Assembly (NCBI GenBank): GCA_964640055.1
Contig: CAZXFH010000009.1
Location: 1 to 64,000, forward strand
Source of the DNA: CAZXFH01 sp964640055
Lineage (GTDB): Bacteria; Fidelibacterota; UBA2242; JAFGTP01
Direction of reading: 5' to 3'
DNA length: 64,000 bases
Shown here: piece after piece, positions 9,601 to 17,774 of the stretch
Position numbering within the stretch: the stretch's first letter is position 1
Layout of the letters: every line of letters begins with the position of its first letter
Program-made: the position numbers and the translations under genes
Notes under the pieces: model-generated
The model's database searches: none
The model's input: the letters and a program-made list of their open reading frames with translations, nothing else
What the model was told of the DNA's origin: nothing

Positions 9601-9795
9601 ACCACCGTTACGACCATTGACGGACTGTTACCGATATTTTTTCTGAGTACCCAGCAAACGACCCTGTCCAATATTCTGGCGGAATTGAGTTTTATTATGG
9701 TGGGGGGCATGTTGAGTTCAACACTGTTGACCATTACCCTCATTCCGCTGTTTTACCTGATCTTTGTAAAAACACAAGCCTTTTTGCGACCCTAA
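6682..9795 (+). CDS. RND efflux permease B (divergent partner permease)
   Basis: This 1037-residue RND permease has the usual duplicated layout: an N-terminal helix, a porter loop, helices around 340-500, a second porter loop and C-terminal helices. D414 (VDNA) and Asn937-Asp938 (VVNDAI) occupy the TM4 and TM10 charge positions. It differs clearly from permease A, suggesting a heteromeric pump rather than recent duplication. The first ATG (6682) abuts the right palindrome and has no Shine-Dalgarno sequence. An ATG at 6694 (MQVFRW) starts closer to the family's usual N-terminus and may be the real start. It is followed after about 95 bp by the TolC-like gene. The inserted transposase cassette may have removed its original ribosome-binding region. 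Confidence 0.87.
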   Translation: MVVIMQVFRWILDHPTAIIIMVLLIVLIGVYSFLHIPLEISPIEQGGLGLGKKQKIRITARWHRQSPEAIMRQLTRPIEEVCMQLPEVMDVRSSSGKGLAYVTLEFPGKMDPKYIYISLNEKLSQLKRKTDFPRDAILNVQPLFTDEEEQKQFRAPFTEIQINGPQSLNELRRLVQEQVVPLLKAVPGVRECNVFGGSDGFLQIKLNPQQMEYYHIPPQQVQKKLSEAFYYTGLGHITDGHQNHIMIFDSRPHSLNQLADVPIKEGIKLSDISQLSFDYAQSTTISRRNFMPLITVQIFKIPGINALAFAQDIQQKLVAIGRNLPATVTLVVTEDQSRELRQELISLGVRAAVILSVVFMILLLLFRRFFPSLMILMVIFLSFCSAAIFLYFSGYTINIITLAGIALVFGMLVDNAVVVVENIQHYAAQGKPVYRSALQGTMEIFQPLLASSITTILVFFALILLEDRLGRYYQPMAYVLGFSLLTSLVLAVVLMPALFMRYPRRFATEQNKKHVIKGSLYENFLGNILHRPGLVLLAALMVFIAVVYFFIQNVNTGGFYYYQPTELETRIRVTAPKGVTLKTLDEIARSFEAVVAGEQIAAETRTYINETDGYLHMTVSYDEQSHSKIAPYIVESKLIGQAVDYAGVGIYISGMFPKPFSNGGYRIYTQYNSQLQLIGPDYELLWQLGHRILALAHQDPRVGADMITPSTRNIWNLEAGEHHFLYACDVAALWQRGLLIHEVYDALYQLFPATYWQDELIINENRYPLKLVYQTGLRELDMIRQSRLHLSDAQDIYFKDYIHLQPERKIRWIDKKNQQYSFTVAWEYRGTWQHKERHMQNLLARISLPPGYRLEEQEWSFLTIAEKKTLTQLIVVVAIGVFMILAALYESFWQPIIIFLSVPFALLGVFAMYLLFNRTFNANAYIGIILLLGIVVNDAIVLVERINQVRGKEPDLKTALIRAGRERIRPIMITTVTTIDGLLPIFFLSTQQTTLSNILAELSFIMVGGMLSSTLLTITLIPLFYLIFVKTQAFLRP

Positions 9796-9826
9796 AAAAC
9801 AGGCTAAATGAATTATCTGTTTTTTA
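9793..9826 (+). terminator. AT-rich inverted repeat after permease B
   Basis: TAAAAAACAG at 9793-9802 pairs perfectly with CTGTTTTTTA at 9817-9826 around a 14-base loop, and the 3' arm carries six T residues. The stem is AT-rich and so weak. It overlaps the permease stop codon. It could attenuate transcription into the TolC-like gene, or be chance. Confidence 0.3.
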
Positions 9827-9891
9827 ACTAGAACAAAAAATTTAAGTTATGCATCCTTGACAATTCCGATCGGGTAGATAAAGGAGGAATT

Positions 9892-11370
9892 ATGCTCATC
9901 CGCAAAATGATTATAGCCTTTTTATGTTTCTGCGCCGGCCTGACGGCTCAGAGTGTCCAGCAACTGGATCTGGAAAAGAGTCTTGAGCTGGCCATGGCGC
10001 GCAGTTATGATATGCGCCGTCTGCGGGAAAACCTGGCCCAGGCCGAGTTTCGCATGCGCGCCGCGACGAACCGTTTTAAAACTCATATCGATCTCAACAC
10101 CTATCTGCCGGATTATACCGAAACCATCAAACGGTTCGAGGACAGTCTGGGGGTTTATTACACGCCGATTAAGCAGGGCATATTTCTCAGCAGCCTGACC
10201 GTGCGCCAGCCCCTGCCCACCGATGGCAATTTTTACCTTCAGTCCGGCATCCATACCCTGCAGGACTATTACCGTGAAAATAGCACGACACAGCTCAATA
10301 CCCGTCTGGGTTTTGAACAGCCTCTGGAGGCGATCTGGTCATACAATGACATTAAATCATCCCTGCGCGAGGCGCGTCTGAATTACAATTTGCAGGAAAA
10401 GCGGCTGGAGCGCACCCGGCTGGACCTGAAATATCATGTCAGCAGTGCTTTCTACTACCTGCTTTCCCGGCGGGAGCGGCAGCGCATCGCCCGTCAAAAC
10501 CTGGCTCAGCAACGCCAGGCCTATGAATTGGCCCAGAACAAATATAAGGCCGGAGTGATCGCTGAAGTGGAAGCCTTGCAAATGGAGGTGGACCTGGGAC
10601 AGGCGATCAATGATTATGATATGGCTGTGGCGGCTGCCAAAGCCCGGGCCGATCAATTTAAACAGCTCCTTGGCATACCGTTGGAAGACTCAATCCGCAT
10701 CGAAAGCGATCTCTCCTATGATGTGATCCGGGTCGATGTGGCCGAGGCAGTGCAAAAGGGATTGGAAAACCGACTGGAAATCGAAGAACAGCGCATCAGT
10801 AAGGAACTGGCTGAACTCGAGATTAAACGCACCAAAGTGAACGGTCAAATTACAGGCAAAGTCTCCGCCTATTATGACTTTATCGGGGTGGGTGCCGATG
10901 AGCTGGGGGTGGCCTATACCACCAATGTGGGCCATGCCTGGGAAGAGCTCCAGGAGCGGCCGGGCAACCGGGGGGTCTCCCTGCAGTTGTCAGTTCCGGT
11001 CTGGGACTGGGGCGTGAATAAAGCCCGTGTGGAAGCCGCCCGGGCTGAATTGCGCAAAACCGAATATGCCCTGGAAAATGAGCGGGTCAATGTGAAGCGG
11101 GATATCCGCGAAACCGTCAATCAATTGCATAGCAGCCTCAAACGGTTACAACTTCTGGAAAAAAATGTGAAAGTGGCGGAAAAAAGCTTTACCATCAGTC
11201 AGAAACGCTTTGCCAACGGGGATATTGACAGCCAAACCCTGGCTCTCAACCGCGAGCGACTGAACAATACCCGCCTGACCCATCTGGATGCGTTTATCAG
11301 TTATAAACTGATGATCGCGGATCTTTCCCGCAAAACCTTTTACGATTATGAAAAAGATTTAGCCCTTTGA
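9892..11370 (+). CDS. TolC-family outer-membrane efflux channel
   Basis: The 492-residue precursor has a signal peptide (about residues 1-20, ending near LTAQS). Two repeats of the outer membrane efflux protein domain follow, with long amphipathic helices rich in Ala, Gln, Glu and Arg (for example QNLAQQRQAYELAQNKYKAG). TolC-type trimers form the outer-membrane exit duct for tripartite pumps. Position directly after the adaptor and two RND permeases indicates it serves this pump. An excellent AAAGGAGG lies at 9880-9887 before the ATG, contrasting with the poor initiation sites of the two permeases. Length is normal. Confidence 0.9.
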   Translation: MLIRKMIIAFLCFCAGLTAQSVQQLDLEKSLELAMARSYDMRRLRENLAQAEFRMRAATNRFKTHIDLNTYLPDYTETIKRFEDSLGVYYTPIKQGIFLSSLTVRQPLPTDGNFYLQSGIHTLQDYYRENSTTQLNTRLGFEQPLEAIWSYNDIKSSLREARLNYNLQEKRLERTRLDLKYHVSSAFYYLLSRRERQRIARQNLAQQRQAYELAQNKYKAGVIAEVEALQMEVDLGQAINDYDMAVAAAKARADQFKQLLGIPLEDSIRIESDLSYDVIRVDVAEAVQKGLENRLEIEEQRISKELAELEIKRTKVNGQITGKVSAYYDFIGVGADELGVAYTTNVGHAWEELQERPGNRGVSLQLSVPVWDWGVNKARVEAARAELRKTEYALENERVNVKRDIRETVNQLHSSLKRLQLLEKNVKVAEKSFTISQKRFANGDIDSQTLALNRERLNNTRLTHLDAFISYKLMIADLSRKTFYDYEKDLAL

Positions 11371-11423
11371 CGGCGGAACCGATTGAATTTTTGAAAAATT
11401 TTTTGGGTCTTTATATCCGATTA

Positions 11424-11445
11424 ACCACCGGTTTGAACCGGAGGT
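11424..11445. repeat. Degenerate member of the palindromic repeat family
   Basis: ACCACCGGTT-TG-AACCGGAGGT has 10-base arms with one mismatch around a two-base centre. It resembles the 6621-6642 unit (ACCACCAGTT-TC-AACTGGTGGT). It lies between the convergent tolC-like and GH20 genes. A decayed TAAGGGCTT half-site follows near 11478, echoing the third palindrome of the cassettes. Confidence 0.55.
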
Positions 11446-11542
11446 ATGTGAAATCATTTACTCCTGCAAGTTCTATTAAGGGCTTCCGATAAAAAGAAGT
11501 TCTTAAAGCCGTTCATCGGTAGCCCTCTACCCCACTACTCAC

Positions 11543-14056
11543 CTAGAACTCAATGCGCGAGGCAAAACCGCGCTGAAAAAGCGGTCTGGATATTCTCCAG
11601 GGATATTCTGTATAGTGCATGGCCGGTTGCCAGTGCAGGTTTTCATCCTGAAAAATCTGCCACCCTCTGGCCTGCTCGGTTGTGGCCTGCCAGGTGGTAT
11701 CGGATAAGATATGCCGAGTACTATCTCCCTGGAAATTCAGTTCCAGATAGACATTGGCGGCCGAGGGACGTCCGGGCTTGTAACCCTGCACAGCAACGGC
11801 CAGGTAGTTTTCTCCGGGTTGTAGCTTCCGGCTGACCTCCCAGGCGCCCACCCGCTGATTTTCAACCCACAATGAGAGGGTCTTGGTCGCAATCACCCGG
11901 CCGGTTTCCCGGCCGTTAAGGTAGAGAGTGGCATCTGAGTTACCAATCAATTGCAAGTAGGCCTTTTGCAAACCGGTTGTATCGGGAAGGTTGAATTTAG
12001 TGCGTAAATAAGCTGGCGAAATCGGTTTCTCTGGTTCATAAGGTTGGGCGGCGATCCATAAAGCAGGAATCTCGGCCGGAATATTAAACTCCCGTTTTTT
12101 AATATAGACCAATGCCTCGGCAAAGTAGGCCCGTTGATGCCGGAACAGATTGATCATGCGCGACAGATTGGCATCCCGATTGGTCCGGCGCCATAATTCC
12201 ACATAGCGTTTCTCCATGCGGGTCAGGTCCCTGATCAAGGCCTCTGCTGTTCTGATCAATTCCTGCAGTGCTTTTTCAGAAAGTTGAGCGCCGGACTCAT
12301 GCTCCCGGATCCAGGCTATGCGGCGGGCAAAAGCCAGCTTGGCACCGGTAAAATTTCCGATTTGAGCGCCGAATTCGTAGTAATCCAGCTTGTCCTGGTT
12401 ATAGTCCAGCGTCCCGCGGATCTGAGCGATCAGTTGCTGGGCTTGGGTTGCATGTTGCCGCAACTGGGCGGCTTTGAACAGAATCTCGGCCGGGTGTTCT
12501 CTTTTTTCATAAAAGGGTTGCCGCCAGATTTTTTTATAATCGGTATAATGGGGCATTTCATCCAGATGCAGTAGCAGGGAGTGCAGCACCGGATCCTGCG
12601 TGCCCCAAAATTGTTGCATAAAGCGCTGATTGATAGTGCTCCCGTCGGCGCCATCGGGATTCCAGGCGGTTTCAGCACCGTAAGCATAGCCCAGATAGTT
12701 CATCTCACGGAAATTGGGTCCCCCGTAATCGCCCCAATTAGAGGTAATAGAGCCCAGGGCACCCTGGCGGTATCCTTCGTAATTCAGATTTGAAATATTA
12801 ATCCAGGCCCGGGTGTTATTGGGCACCGGATTACGCCAGTTATAAATACCCGGTGACACCAGCACCTTAAAACCAGCCTCTTTAAACTTTTTTACCGAGG
12901 GATATTGATCCGTGGCATAATAGTGCCAGTCGACAATGATAATATCTTTAGGGATCAAGTCCAGGATTTCAGGGTGGCGCAGAATGATATCGCCGTACAT
13001 GAGCACTTCTTTGCCCATATCACGTACTTTATTGTATACTTTTTGATAGTGGCGGGCATGCAGCTCGGCAGTGCCCAGCTCCTGAGCCGCGTCATAGGTA
13101 GCACCCAGCCCCACATCCCAGGATTCATCACAGCCGATATGAAAATAATTGGAGGAAAACATAGGAATCACCTCTTCCAGCAGATTGAACAAGAAACGAT
13201 CGGCTTTTTTACTGAGCACATTCAAGGAAGCGGCGCCCGGGAAGTCAGCATACTGGCGATAGCCAGGCATATTCAAGATGTTTTCATAATGGCCCAGGGT
13301 TTGAAAAATGGGAATAATGGTAATGAAATACTGGTCAGCATATTGCTGCAGGGCTTTGATCTCGATCGCCGAGAGCCCCCCGCGGCCGGCACTGATATCA
13401 GGATATTTTTCTAGCTGCACCAGATCTTCAAGATAAGGCATATAGATATTCATTTTATATTCTGCCAGATAACGGATGATGGCCTGGAAATTTTCCATGG
13501 TGGAGACCTGTCCCCGGCTGATGTCGTCGGATACACCGCGCCAGGCCAAGTCGGGATAATCTTTGATCAGCAGGCCGGGCAGGGTAATGGCCGGGTGGGA
13601 TTTAACCAGCTGCACCAGGGTCATCAGACCGTTGAACAATCCGGCCGGAGTCTGGGCTACCAGTTGCACTTGCGACCCTGCAACCTGCAGAAGATATCCC
13701 TCTGCCTGCATTTCCGAGGTAAAGGAGCAGCCGAAATCGGCCTGGATGGCCGCACTGTCCTTATTGATTTCCAGGATAAAATTTGCTTTTTTTTCCGAAT
13801 GGCGCGGCCTGATCAACAGCTCACGATCCCAGTACTTTCTACAGGCATTCCGCAGCTGTTTTAGTCCGGCAGGTACTGCTGCGGAGTCTGCAGAACTGAT
13901 CTCCAGGGTAATGGACTGACCCGTAAACGAGCAGCTGTCCGCTTTAAAAGTCACTTCCTGAGGCCGGGGTATTATGTCTAATTGGCGGGCCATACCCAAA
14001 GATAAAAATAACAAAATAACACTTAATATAAAACCGATCAGTTTTGAAGTGCTCAT
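11543..14056 (-). CDS. Glycoside hydrolase family 20 (beta-N-acetylhexosaminidase-like)
   Basis: The 837-residue secreted enzyme has a signal peptide (about 1-22), a GH20 N-terminal alpha/beta domain (about 25-165) and a TIM-barrel starting near LAWRGVSDDISRG. The catalytic Asp-Glu pair is D310-E311 in HIGCDESWD, where the family usually shows HIGGDE. GH20 enzymes remove terminal N-acetylglucosamine or N-acetylgalactosamine by substrate-assisted catalysis. The last ~150 residues resemble a beta-sandwich carbohydrate-binding or sugar-binding module (YLQLIGNSDATLYLNGRETG). A strong GGGGAGG precedes the ATG. It lies last in a minus-strand run after PadR and a small membrane protein, but a 150-bp gap suggests its own promoter. 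Exact substrate is unknown. Confidence 0.82.
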   Translation of the reverse strand: MSTSKLIGFILSVILLFLSLGMARQLDIIPRPQEVTFKADSCSFTGQSITLEISSADSAAVPAGLKQLRNACRKYWDRELLIRPRHSEKKANFILEINKDSAAIQADFGCSFTSEMQAEGYLLQVAGSQVQLVAQTPAGLFNGLMTLVQLVKSHPAITLPGLLIKDYPDLAWRGVSDDISRGQVSTMENFQAIIRYLAEYKMNIYMPYLEDLVQLEKYPDISAGRGGLSAIEIKALQQYADQYFITIIPIFQTLGHYENILNMPGYRQYADFPGAASLNVLSKKADRFLFNLLEEVIPMFSSNYFHIGCDESWDVGLGATYDAAQELGTAELHARHYQKVYNKVRDMGKEVLMYGDIILRHPEILDLIPKDIIIVDWHYYATDQYPSVKKFKEAGFKVLVSPGIYNWRNPVPNNTRAWINISNLNYEGYRQGALGSITSNWGDYGGPNFREMNYLGYAYGAETAWNPDGADGSTINQRFMQQFWGTQDPVLHSLLLHLDEMPHYTDYKKIWRQPFYEKREHPAEILFKAAQLRQHATQAQQLIAQIRGTLDYNQDKLDYYEFGAQIGNFTGAKLAFARRIAWIREHESGAQLSEKALQELIRTAEALIRDLTRMEKRYVELWRRTNRDANLSRMINLFRHQRAYFAEALVYIKKREFNIPAEIPALWIAAQPYEPEKPISPAYLRTKFNLPDTTGLQKAYLQLIGNSDATLYLNGRETGRVIATKTLSLWVENQRVGAWEVSRKLQPGENYLAVAVQGYKPGRPSAANVYLELNFQGDSTRHILSDTTWQATTEQARGWQIFQDENLHWQPAMHYTEYPWRISRPLFQRGFASRIEF

Positions 14057-14208
14057 GCTTGCCTCCCCTTCATTGCCGATATACTTTCTATCTTTTGTGC
14101 TGCGTTATTAGCGGCGTTCAGATAATCACTCCCGCCCTGCCGCTGGACAATCAGCGTAAATTAAGTTGTTTAACTTGATAGGGATGGGATAACGATTGGC
14201 TAGCCGCT

Positions 14209-14523
14209 TTATTCTTTTAGTTTATCTTTAAGCTTTTTTTGCCACTCTTTGCTGGTTTTTTGCTTGGCTTTCTCCAGTTCCGTCTTGCCCTTTTCCAGGA
14301 TTTTATCGGTTACCTCTTCGGTTTTGCTTCTGAGTTGTTCGATAATCTTGGGATTCTGGGAACGCTTATAGGTCAGTCCGAACAATATGGCCAGAACAAC
14401 CAGCACGACCAGCGCAATTTTAAGCAGTTTTTTAAAGAGAGTTACCACCAGTAACAGGATCACCAGAACCAATACCAGAGCGATGGCTGGATTGGCTGCC
14501 AGGTAGTCAATCCAATAATCCAT
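14209..14523 (-). CDS. Small two-helix membrane protein with charged tail
   Basis: This 104-residue protein has two closely spaced hydrophobic segments (about 14-30 and 34-50). A highly charged Lys/Glu-rich helical tail (about 55-104) is probably a coiled coil or amphipathic helix. I do not recognise a family. It starts at an ATG after AGGGAGA and lies 17 bp after the PadR-like regulator gene on the same strand, so the two are probably cotranscribed. Small membrane proteins next to PadR regulators are often targets or partners of the regulator, but here this is only inference. Confidence 0.6.
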   Translation of the reverse strand: MDYWIDYLAANPAIALVLVLVILLLVVTLFKKLLKIALVVLVVLAILFGLTYKRSQNPKIIEQLRSKTEEVTDKILEKGKTELEKAKQKTSKEWQKKLKDKLKE

Positions 14524-14540
14524 TTTATTTTCTCCCTATG

Positions 14541-15056
14541 TTATAACAGATTGATTAATTCTTTTATCCAACGCCGTTCGGCCTGCCAGAGGGTTAGCGG
14601 GCGGTTCAACAGAGCTCTTACAACGGGATCATCGGTGCGCAGGTGAGTAATTTCATTCACTTTGGTTTTGATCAGTCGGTTTAACTCCGCTTCATAGATG
14701 CTCAGCGTTTCTTTTAATTCAGGCTTGGACAGCAGTTGTGCAAAGTAGAGGCTGATTTCAAAATAACTGGGTAATTTTTCCGGGCTGGTCAGCGATTTTT
14801 TTAATTGCTCCCTTAAGCGGCGGCGGCCTTTTACAGTAATATCATAGACCCGCCGGCCGGGCAGATTTTCCTGCGGTGCAAAAAAACTCTCCACCAGCTT
14901 TTTCTTTTCCAGCTTTTTCAGAGTGGAGTAGATAGTCGAAAAACCGATGTCCAGGCGTTTACGAATCCCGCGGGCCTCAATAATTTTTTCGATCTGATAG
15001 GCGTGGTTGGGGGCTTCTGATACAATACCCAAGAGTGTGATTTCAAGTAAAGTCAT
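14541..15056 (-). CDS. PadR-family transcriptional regulator
   Basis: The 171-residue protein starts LLEITLLGIVSEAPNHAYQIEKII, followed by a winged helix (TIYSTLKKLEKKKLVES) and the wing (PGRRVYDITVKG). A C-terminal helical dimerisation region follows. These are PadR hallmarks. PadR proteins usually repress transporter or detoxification genes and respond to small molecules. I chose the ATG at 15056 because a short TGAG lies upstream and the N-terminus then matches the family; a GTG 12 bases upstream is possible. It follows an ABC transporter/LolA-like gene set by about 100 bp and precedes a small membrane protein, making the ABC genes plausible targets. Confidence 0.82.
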   Translation of the reverse strand: MTLLEITLLGIVSEAPNHAYQIEKIIEARGIRKRLDIGFSTIYSTLKKLEKKKLVESFFAPQENLPGRRVYDITVKGRRRLREQLKKSLTSPEKLPSYFEISLYFAQLLSKPELKETLSIYEAELNRLIKTKVNEITHLRTDDPVVRALLNRPLTLWQAERRWIKELINLL

Positions 15057-15162
15057 AGAATTACTCACATCGCTAGCTGAATTGCATAACCTTCATTACT
15101 TGTTATTTTAACGAATTCTCTTTTGAAAAGCAAAGCAGATACATGGTGTGATTATAGGAACC

Positions 15163-15900
15163 CTATTCTGTTTTAAACAGCGCATCGTCCAGGCCTTGAT
15201 TGATCGCGAAAGCTTGAAATGTGATCCTGATTTGACCGTGCAGTTGTTCTTTTTCAAAGCGGCCCTGAAAATTAAATTTGCCAAAAGGATTATGGATGCT
15301 GGGGCGCTCAATATCAGGGATACCTTTTTCAAAATAGACCTGCAGCAGCGTGGTATCCGGAACCCAGATACCCTGATGGTTTTGATAGCTGAATTGCATT
15401 TCAGATTGCAGTTTATTATCCTGCGTAGCAGTAATGCGCAGAATCAGCCATTGATAGCGGTCAACCCACATGGTCAGTTCGGCAGGATGTTCCCGGTCTG
15501 GTATGGGAATGACGATTACATGACAAGTGATGCCCTGCCACTCTGCCAGCTCCTTATAATAAGCAGTCAGGCTATCGGGATAGAACTGGGTGGGATCAGG
15601 TAAAAAGCCTTTTTTGGGAATGATGGCAAACCCACGGCTCTGGGCTTTGAATTTATCGGGGCGCTTATAAAAAAACTTGATATTCTTAGCCGGCATGCGC
15701 AGGTTAGGTATATCAACTTCTATTCTGGCTTCTACGCTGTAATCCTGGATTTTATCAAAATGTTGTTCTGTCTTGCTGATAATACTGTCGGGAAGTGGCG
15801 TCTCCTGACCCGGAAGAGGATCGGCCACCCACAAGGCCAGTATCAGGCTGAGCAGGGCAATTTTACACATTTTTTGTCCCGGGGCTCTGTTTAAGTACAT
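15163..15900 (-). CDS. LolA-like outer-membrane lipoprotein carrier-fold protein
   Basis: The 245-residue protein has a hydrophobic signal segment and then a region resembling the LolA/LolB fold (QDYSVEARIEVDIP... FFYKRPDKFKAQSRGF). LolA-type proteins bind lipids or lipoprotein acyl chains in the periplasm. The ATG at 15900 overlaps the permease stop by 10 bp, consistent with coupling. An internal ATG at 15870 gives a neater signal peptide (MCKIALLSLILALW) and has GGGA upstream, so either start is possible. With the ATPase and permease it may form a lipid or lipoprotein export unit, but no substrate is shown by the sequence. Confidence 0.6.
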   Translation of the reverse strand: MYLNRAPGQKMCKIALLSLILALWVADPLPGQETPLPDSIISKTEQHFDKIQDYSVEARIEVDIPNLRMPAKNIKFFYKRPDKFKAQSRGFAIIPKKGFLPDPTQFYPDSLTAYYKELAEWQGITCHVIVIPIPDREHPAELTMWVDRYQWLILRITATQDNKLQSEMQFSYQNHQGIWVPDTTLLQVYFEKGIPDIERPSIHNPFGKFNFQGRFEKEQLHGQIRITFQAFAINQGLDDALFKTE

Positions 15901-16736
15901 ATGTCTTTGCGGATAAAACTGATGACACTTAAAAGATAAAACAGTCCGATAAATATCCCCAGATGTAACACATCGGAAAAGATCTCTTGCCAGGGTATCG
16001 GATCGGCAAAAGGCGCAAAAAAGACGTCAAAATAGGAAGTAAACAGATAGGGGCGGATGACTGCGAGAGCGTCGATCTGTAAGACCGAGAGGATGATCGA
16101 AACCACAATCACGGCATAGGTTCCAATGATCGGGCCCACGGAATTTTCCGAAAGTGTGGAGAATAAAAAGGCCAGGGAAGCCACCACTGTTTGAACCCAG
16201 ATCGCCAGGGCGTAGGCCAGGGCAAAACGCTGCAGAGCCTCTGGTTCGGACAGGATCAGAATCCCCTTGTCAAATACAAACAGGTCACCGCCCCCGACAA
16301 TCAGACGACCAATACCCAGGCTGCACACCCCCAGAAAGAGTACAATCAGGCCGGTATAAATAAAAGTGGCCAGGTATTTGGCGGTGATGACCTGAAAACG
16401 GGAAATCGGACGACTTAAAAGGATCCGGAAAGTACCGGCCGAGGCTTCGGAAGCCACTATGTCACCCGCCACCAGCACAATGAAAAAGGGGAAATGAACC
16501 CAGAGCACCGTCATCAGATAGTAGGAGATCAGATATCCATTGACCAGTGAGCCTACAAAGGCAAAGGAGTTTTGCAGGGATTCAAAGGCGCTGTTCTGAA
16601 TGTCGAAACCATACTTGCGCACCAAGAACATGATCAGCGGGATCAGGATCAGGATGGTACCAAACCCGATATAAGTGCGCAATTTGCTAAACACTTTAAT
16701 TACTTCCAGACGTATGGCTTTTATCAGCAGGATCAT
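15891..16736 (-). CDS. ABC-2 type transporter permease
   Basis: This 281-residue membrane protein has about six hydrophobic segments and the layout of ABC-2 permeases: an N-terminal helix, a loop (VRKYGFDIQNSAFESL), then ASAGTFRILLSRPISR, a typical ABC-2 signature near the cytoplasmic coupling region. It forms the channel with the ATPase encoded 3 bp upstream. Its end overlaps the LolA-like gene. The starting ATG gives a helix directly at the N-terminus. Substrate is unknown; lipid-like cargo is suggested only by the neighbour. Confidence 0.82.
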   Translation of the reverse strand: MILLIKAIRLEVIKVFSKLRTYIGFGTILILIPLIMFLVRKYGFDIQNSAFESLQNSFAFVGSLVNGYLISYYLMTVLWVHFPFFIVLVAGDIVASEASAGTFRILLSRPISRFQVITAKYLATFIYTGLIVLFLGVCSLGIGRLIVGGGDLFVFDKGILILSEPEALQRFALAYALAIWVQTVVASLAFLFSTLSENSVGPIIGTYAVIVVSIILSVLQIDALAVIRPYLFTSYFDVFFAPFADPIPWQEIFSDVLHLGIFIGLFYLLSVISFIRKDICT

Positions 16737-16739
16737 AGC

Positions 16740-17663
16740 TTATTCTTGATGACGCCTTTCAATCAGGGTTAGATAATAATCTTCTAGAGAGGTCCGCGGG
16801 ATAACCGAGTAGATCTGCAAGCCTTCGCCAATTAGATAAGAGATCAAACGCGGACGATCCTGGAGGGCGACCTGTACTTTTAATATGTCTTCGGAGACGG
16901 ACATTTCACGGGCCCATTTTTTAGGCAGCAACAGCTGCATGGCTTGATGGGGATCATTGACTTTGATCTCTGTGATTGAAAAATTGGTTTCCTGGAGCAG
17001 GTCTTTGACAGCACCCTGGGTGATCAGCTTGCCATAATCGATGATAGCCATATGGCTGCAGACCTGTTCCACTTCATGCAGCAGATGAGAAGAAAGAAAG
17101 ATTGTAATTCCCTTTTCTTCGGCCAGGGCTTTGATTAATTCGCGGATTTCCTTAATTCCTTCCGGATCCAGTCCGGAGGTGGGTTCATCCAGAATTACCA
17201 ATTCCGGTTGGTGCAGAATGGCCTGAGCAATCCCCAGCCGCTGGCGCATCCCATGGGAATAGTTCTTCACTTTTTCTTTTTCACGGCCTTTCAATTCCAC
17301 GATCTCGAGCACTTCTTCGATCCGCTGTTTGCTCACACCCCCGGAGAGTTCTCCTAAAATTTGCAGGTTCCGCTTACCGGAGATATACAGGTAAAAGTTG
17401 GGCTCCTCGACCAAGGCGCCGATTTTACGATAAACCGCTTTGCCGGATTTAAGCGGATTTTTACCAAAAAGTTCGAAATGACCGGTGTTGGGGGTCAGTA
17501 GGCTGAGTAACATTCGGATGGTGGTACTTTTACCTGCGCCGTTGGGTCCCAGAAAACCGAAAATCTGTCCCTGGGCAACCTGCAGGTTTAATTGCGAGAC
17601 AGCCCACCGCTGATGAAATCGTTTGCTTAATTGTTGAGTCCGGATAATTACGTTATCACTCAT
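16740..17663 (-). CDS. ABC transporter ATP-binding protein (CcmA/DrrA-type)
   Basis: The Walker A motif GPNGAGKST lies near residues 39-47. The ABC signature is YSHGMRQRLG, Walker B is LVILDEPTSGLDP and the H-loop is SSHLLHEVEQ. The C-terminal ~80 residues match the accessory region seen in ATPases partnering ABC-2 permeases. An ATG at 17663 (MSDNVIIRTQQL) is a more natural start than a TTG 66 bases upstream, whose extra residues are not family-like. The permease follows after 3 bp. Together with the LolA-like gene this is a three-gene operon on the minus strand. Confidence 0.88.
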   Translation of the reverse strand: MSDNVIIRTQQLSKRFHQRWAVSQLNLQVAQGQIFGFLGPNGAGKSTTIRMLLSLLTPNTGHFELFGKNPLKSGKAVYRKIGALVEEPNFYLYISGKRNLQILGELSGGVSKQRIEEVLEIVELKGREKEKVKNYSHGMRQRLGIAQAILHQPELVILDEPTSGLDPEGIKEIRELIKALAEEKGITIFLSSHLLHEVEQVCSHMAIIDYGKLITQGAVKDLLQETNFSITEIKVNDPHQAMQLLLPKKWAREMSVSEDILKVQVALQDRPRLISYLIGEGLQIYSVIPRTSLEDYYLTLIERRHQE

Positions 17664-17774
17664 GATCGCCGCATAAAATTTAATTGTAGCAGGACCTATT
17701 AACAAGCAAAGATTCTCTCTTTTTATCAAGTTGAATAATCAGGTCCGATATATTAATTTTAAGGGAGGTTATAA

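Noticed and set aside
9857..9888. TTGACA upstream of the TolC-like gene as a promoter
   Set aside because: No -10 element exists at 16-18 bases; that position is occupied by AAAGGAGG, the ribosome site. The gene is more likely read from the operon promoter at 1425.
12905..13414. Long plus-strand frame inside the GH20 gene
   Set aside because: Antisense to a gene with clear catalytic motifs and continuous homology, so it is a codon-bias shadow.
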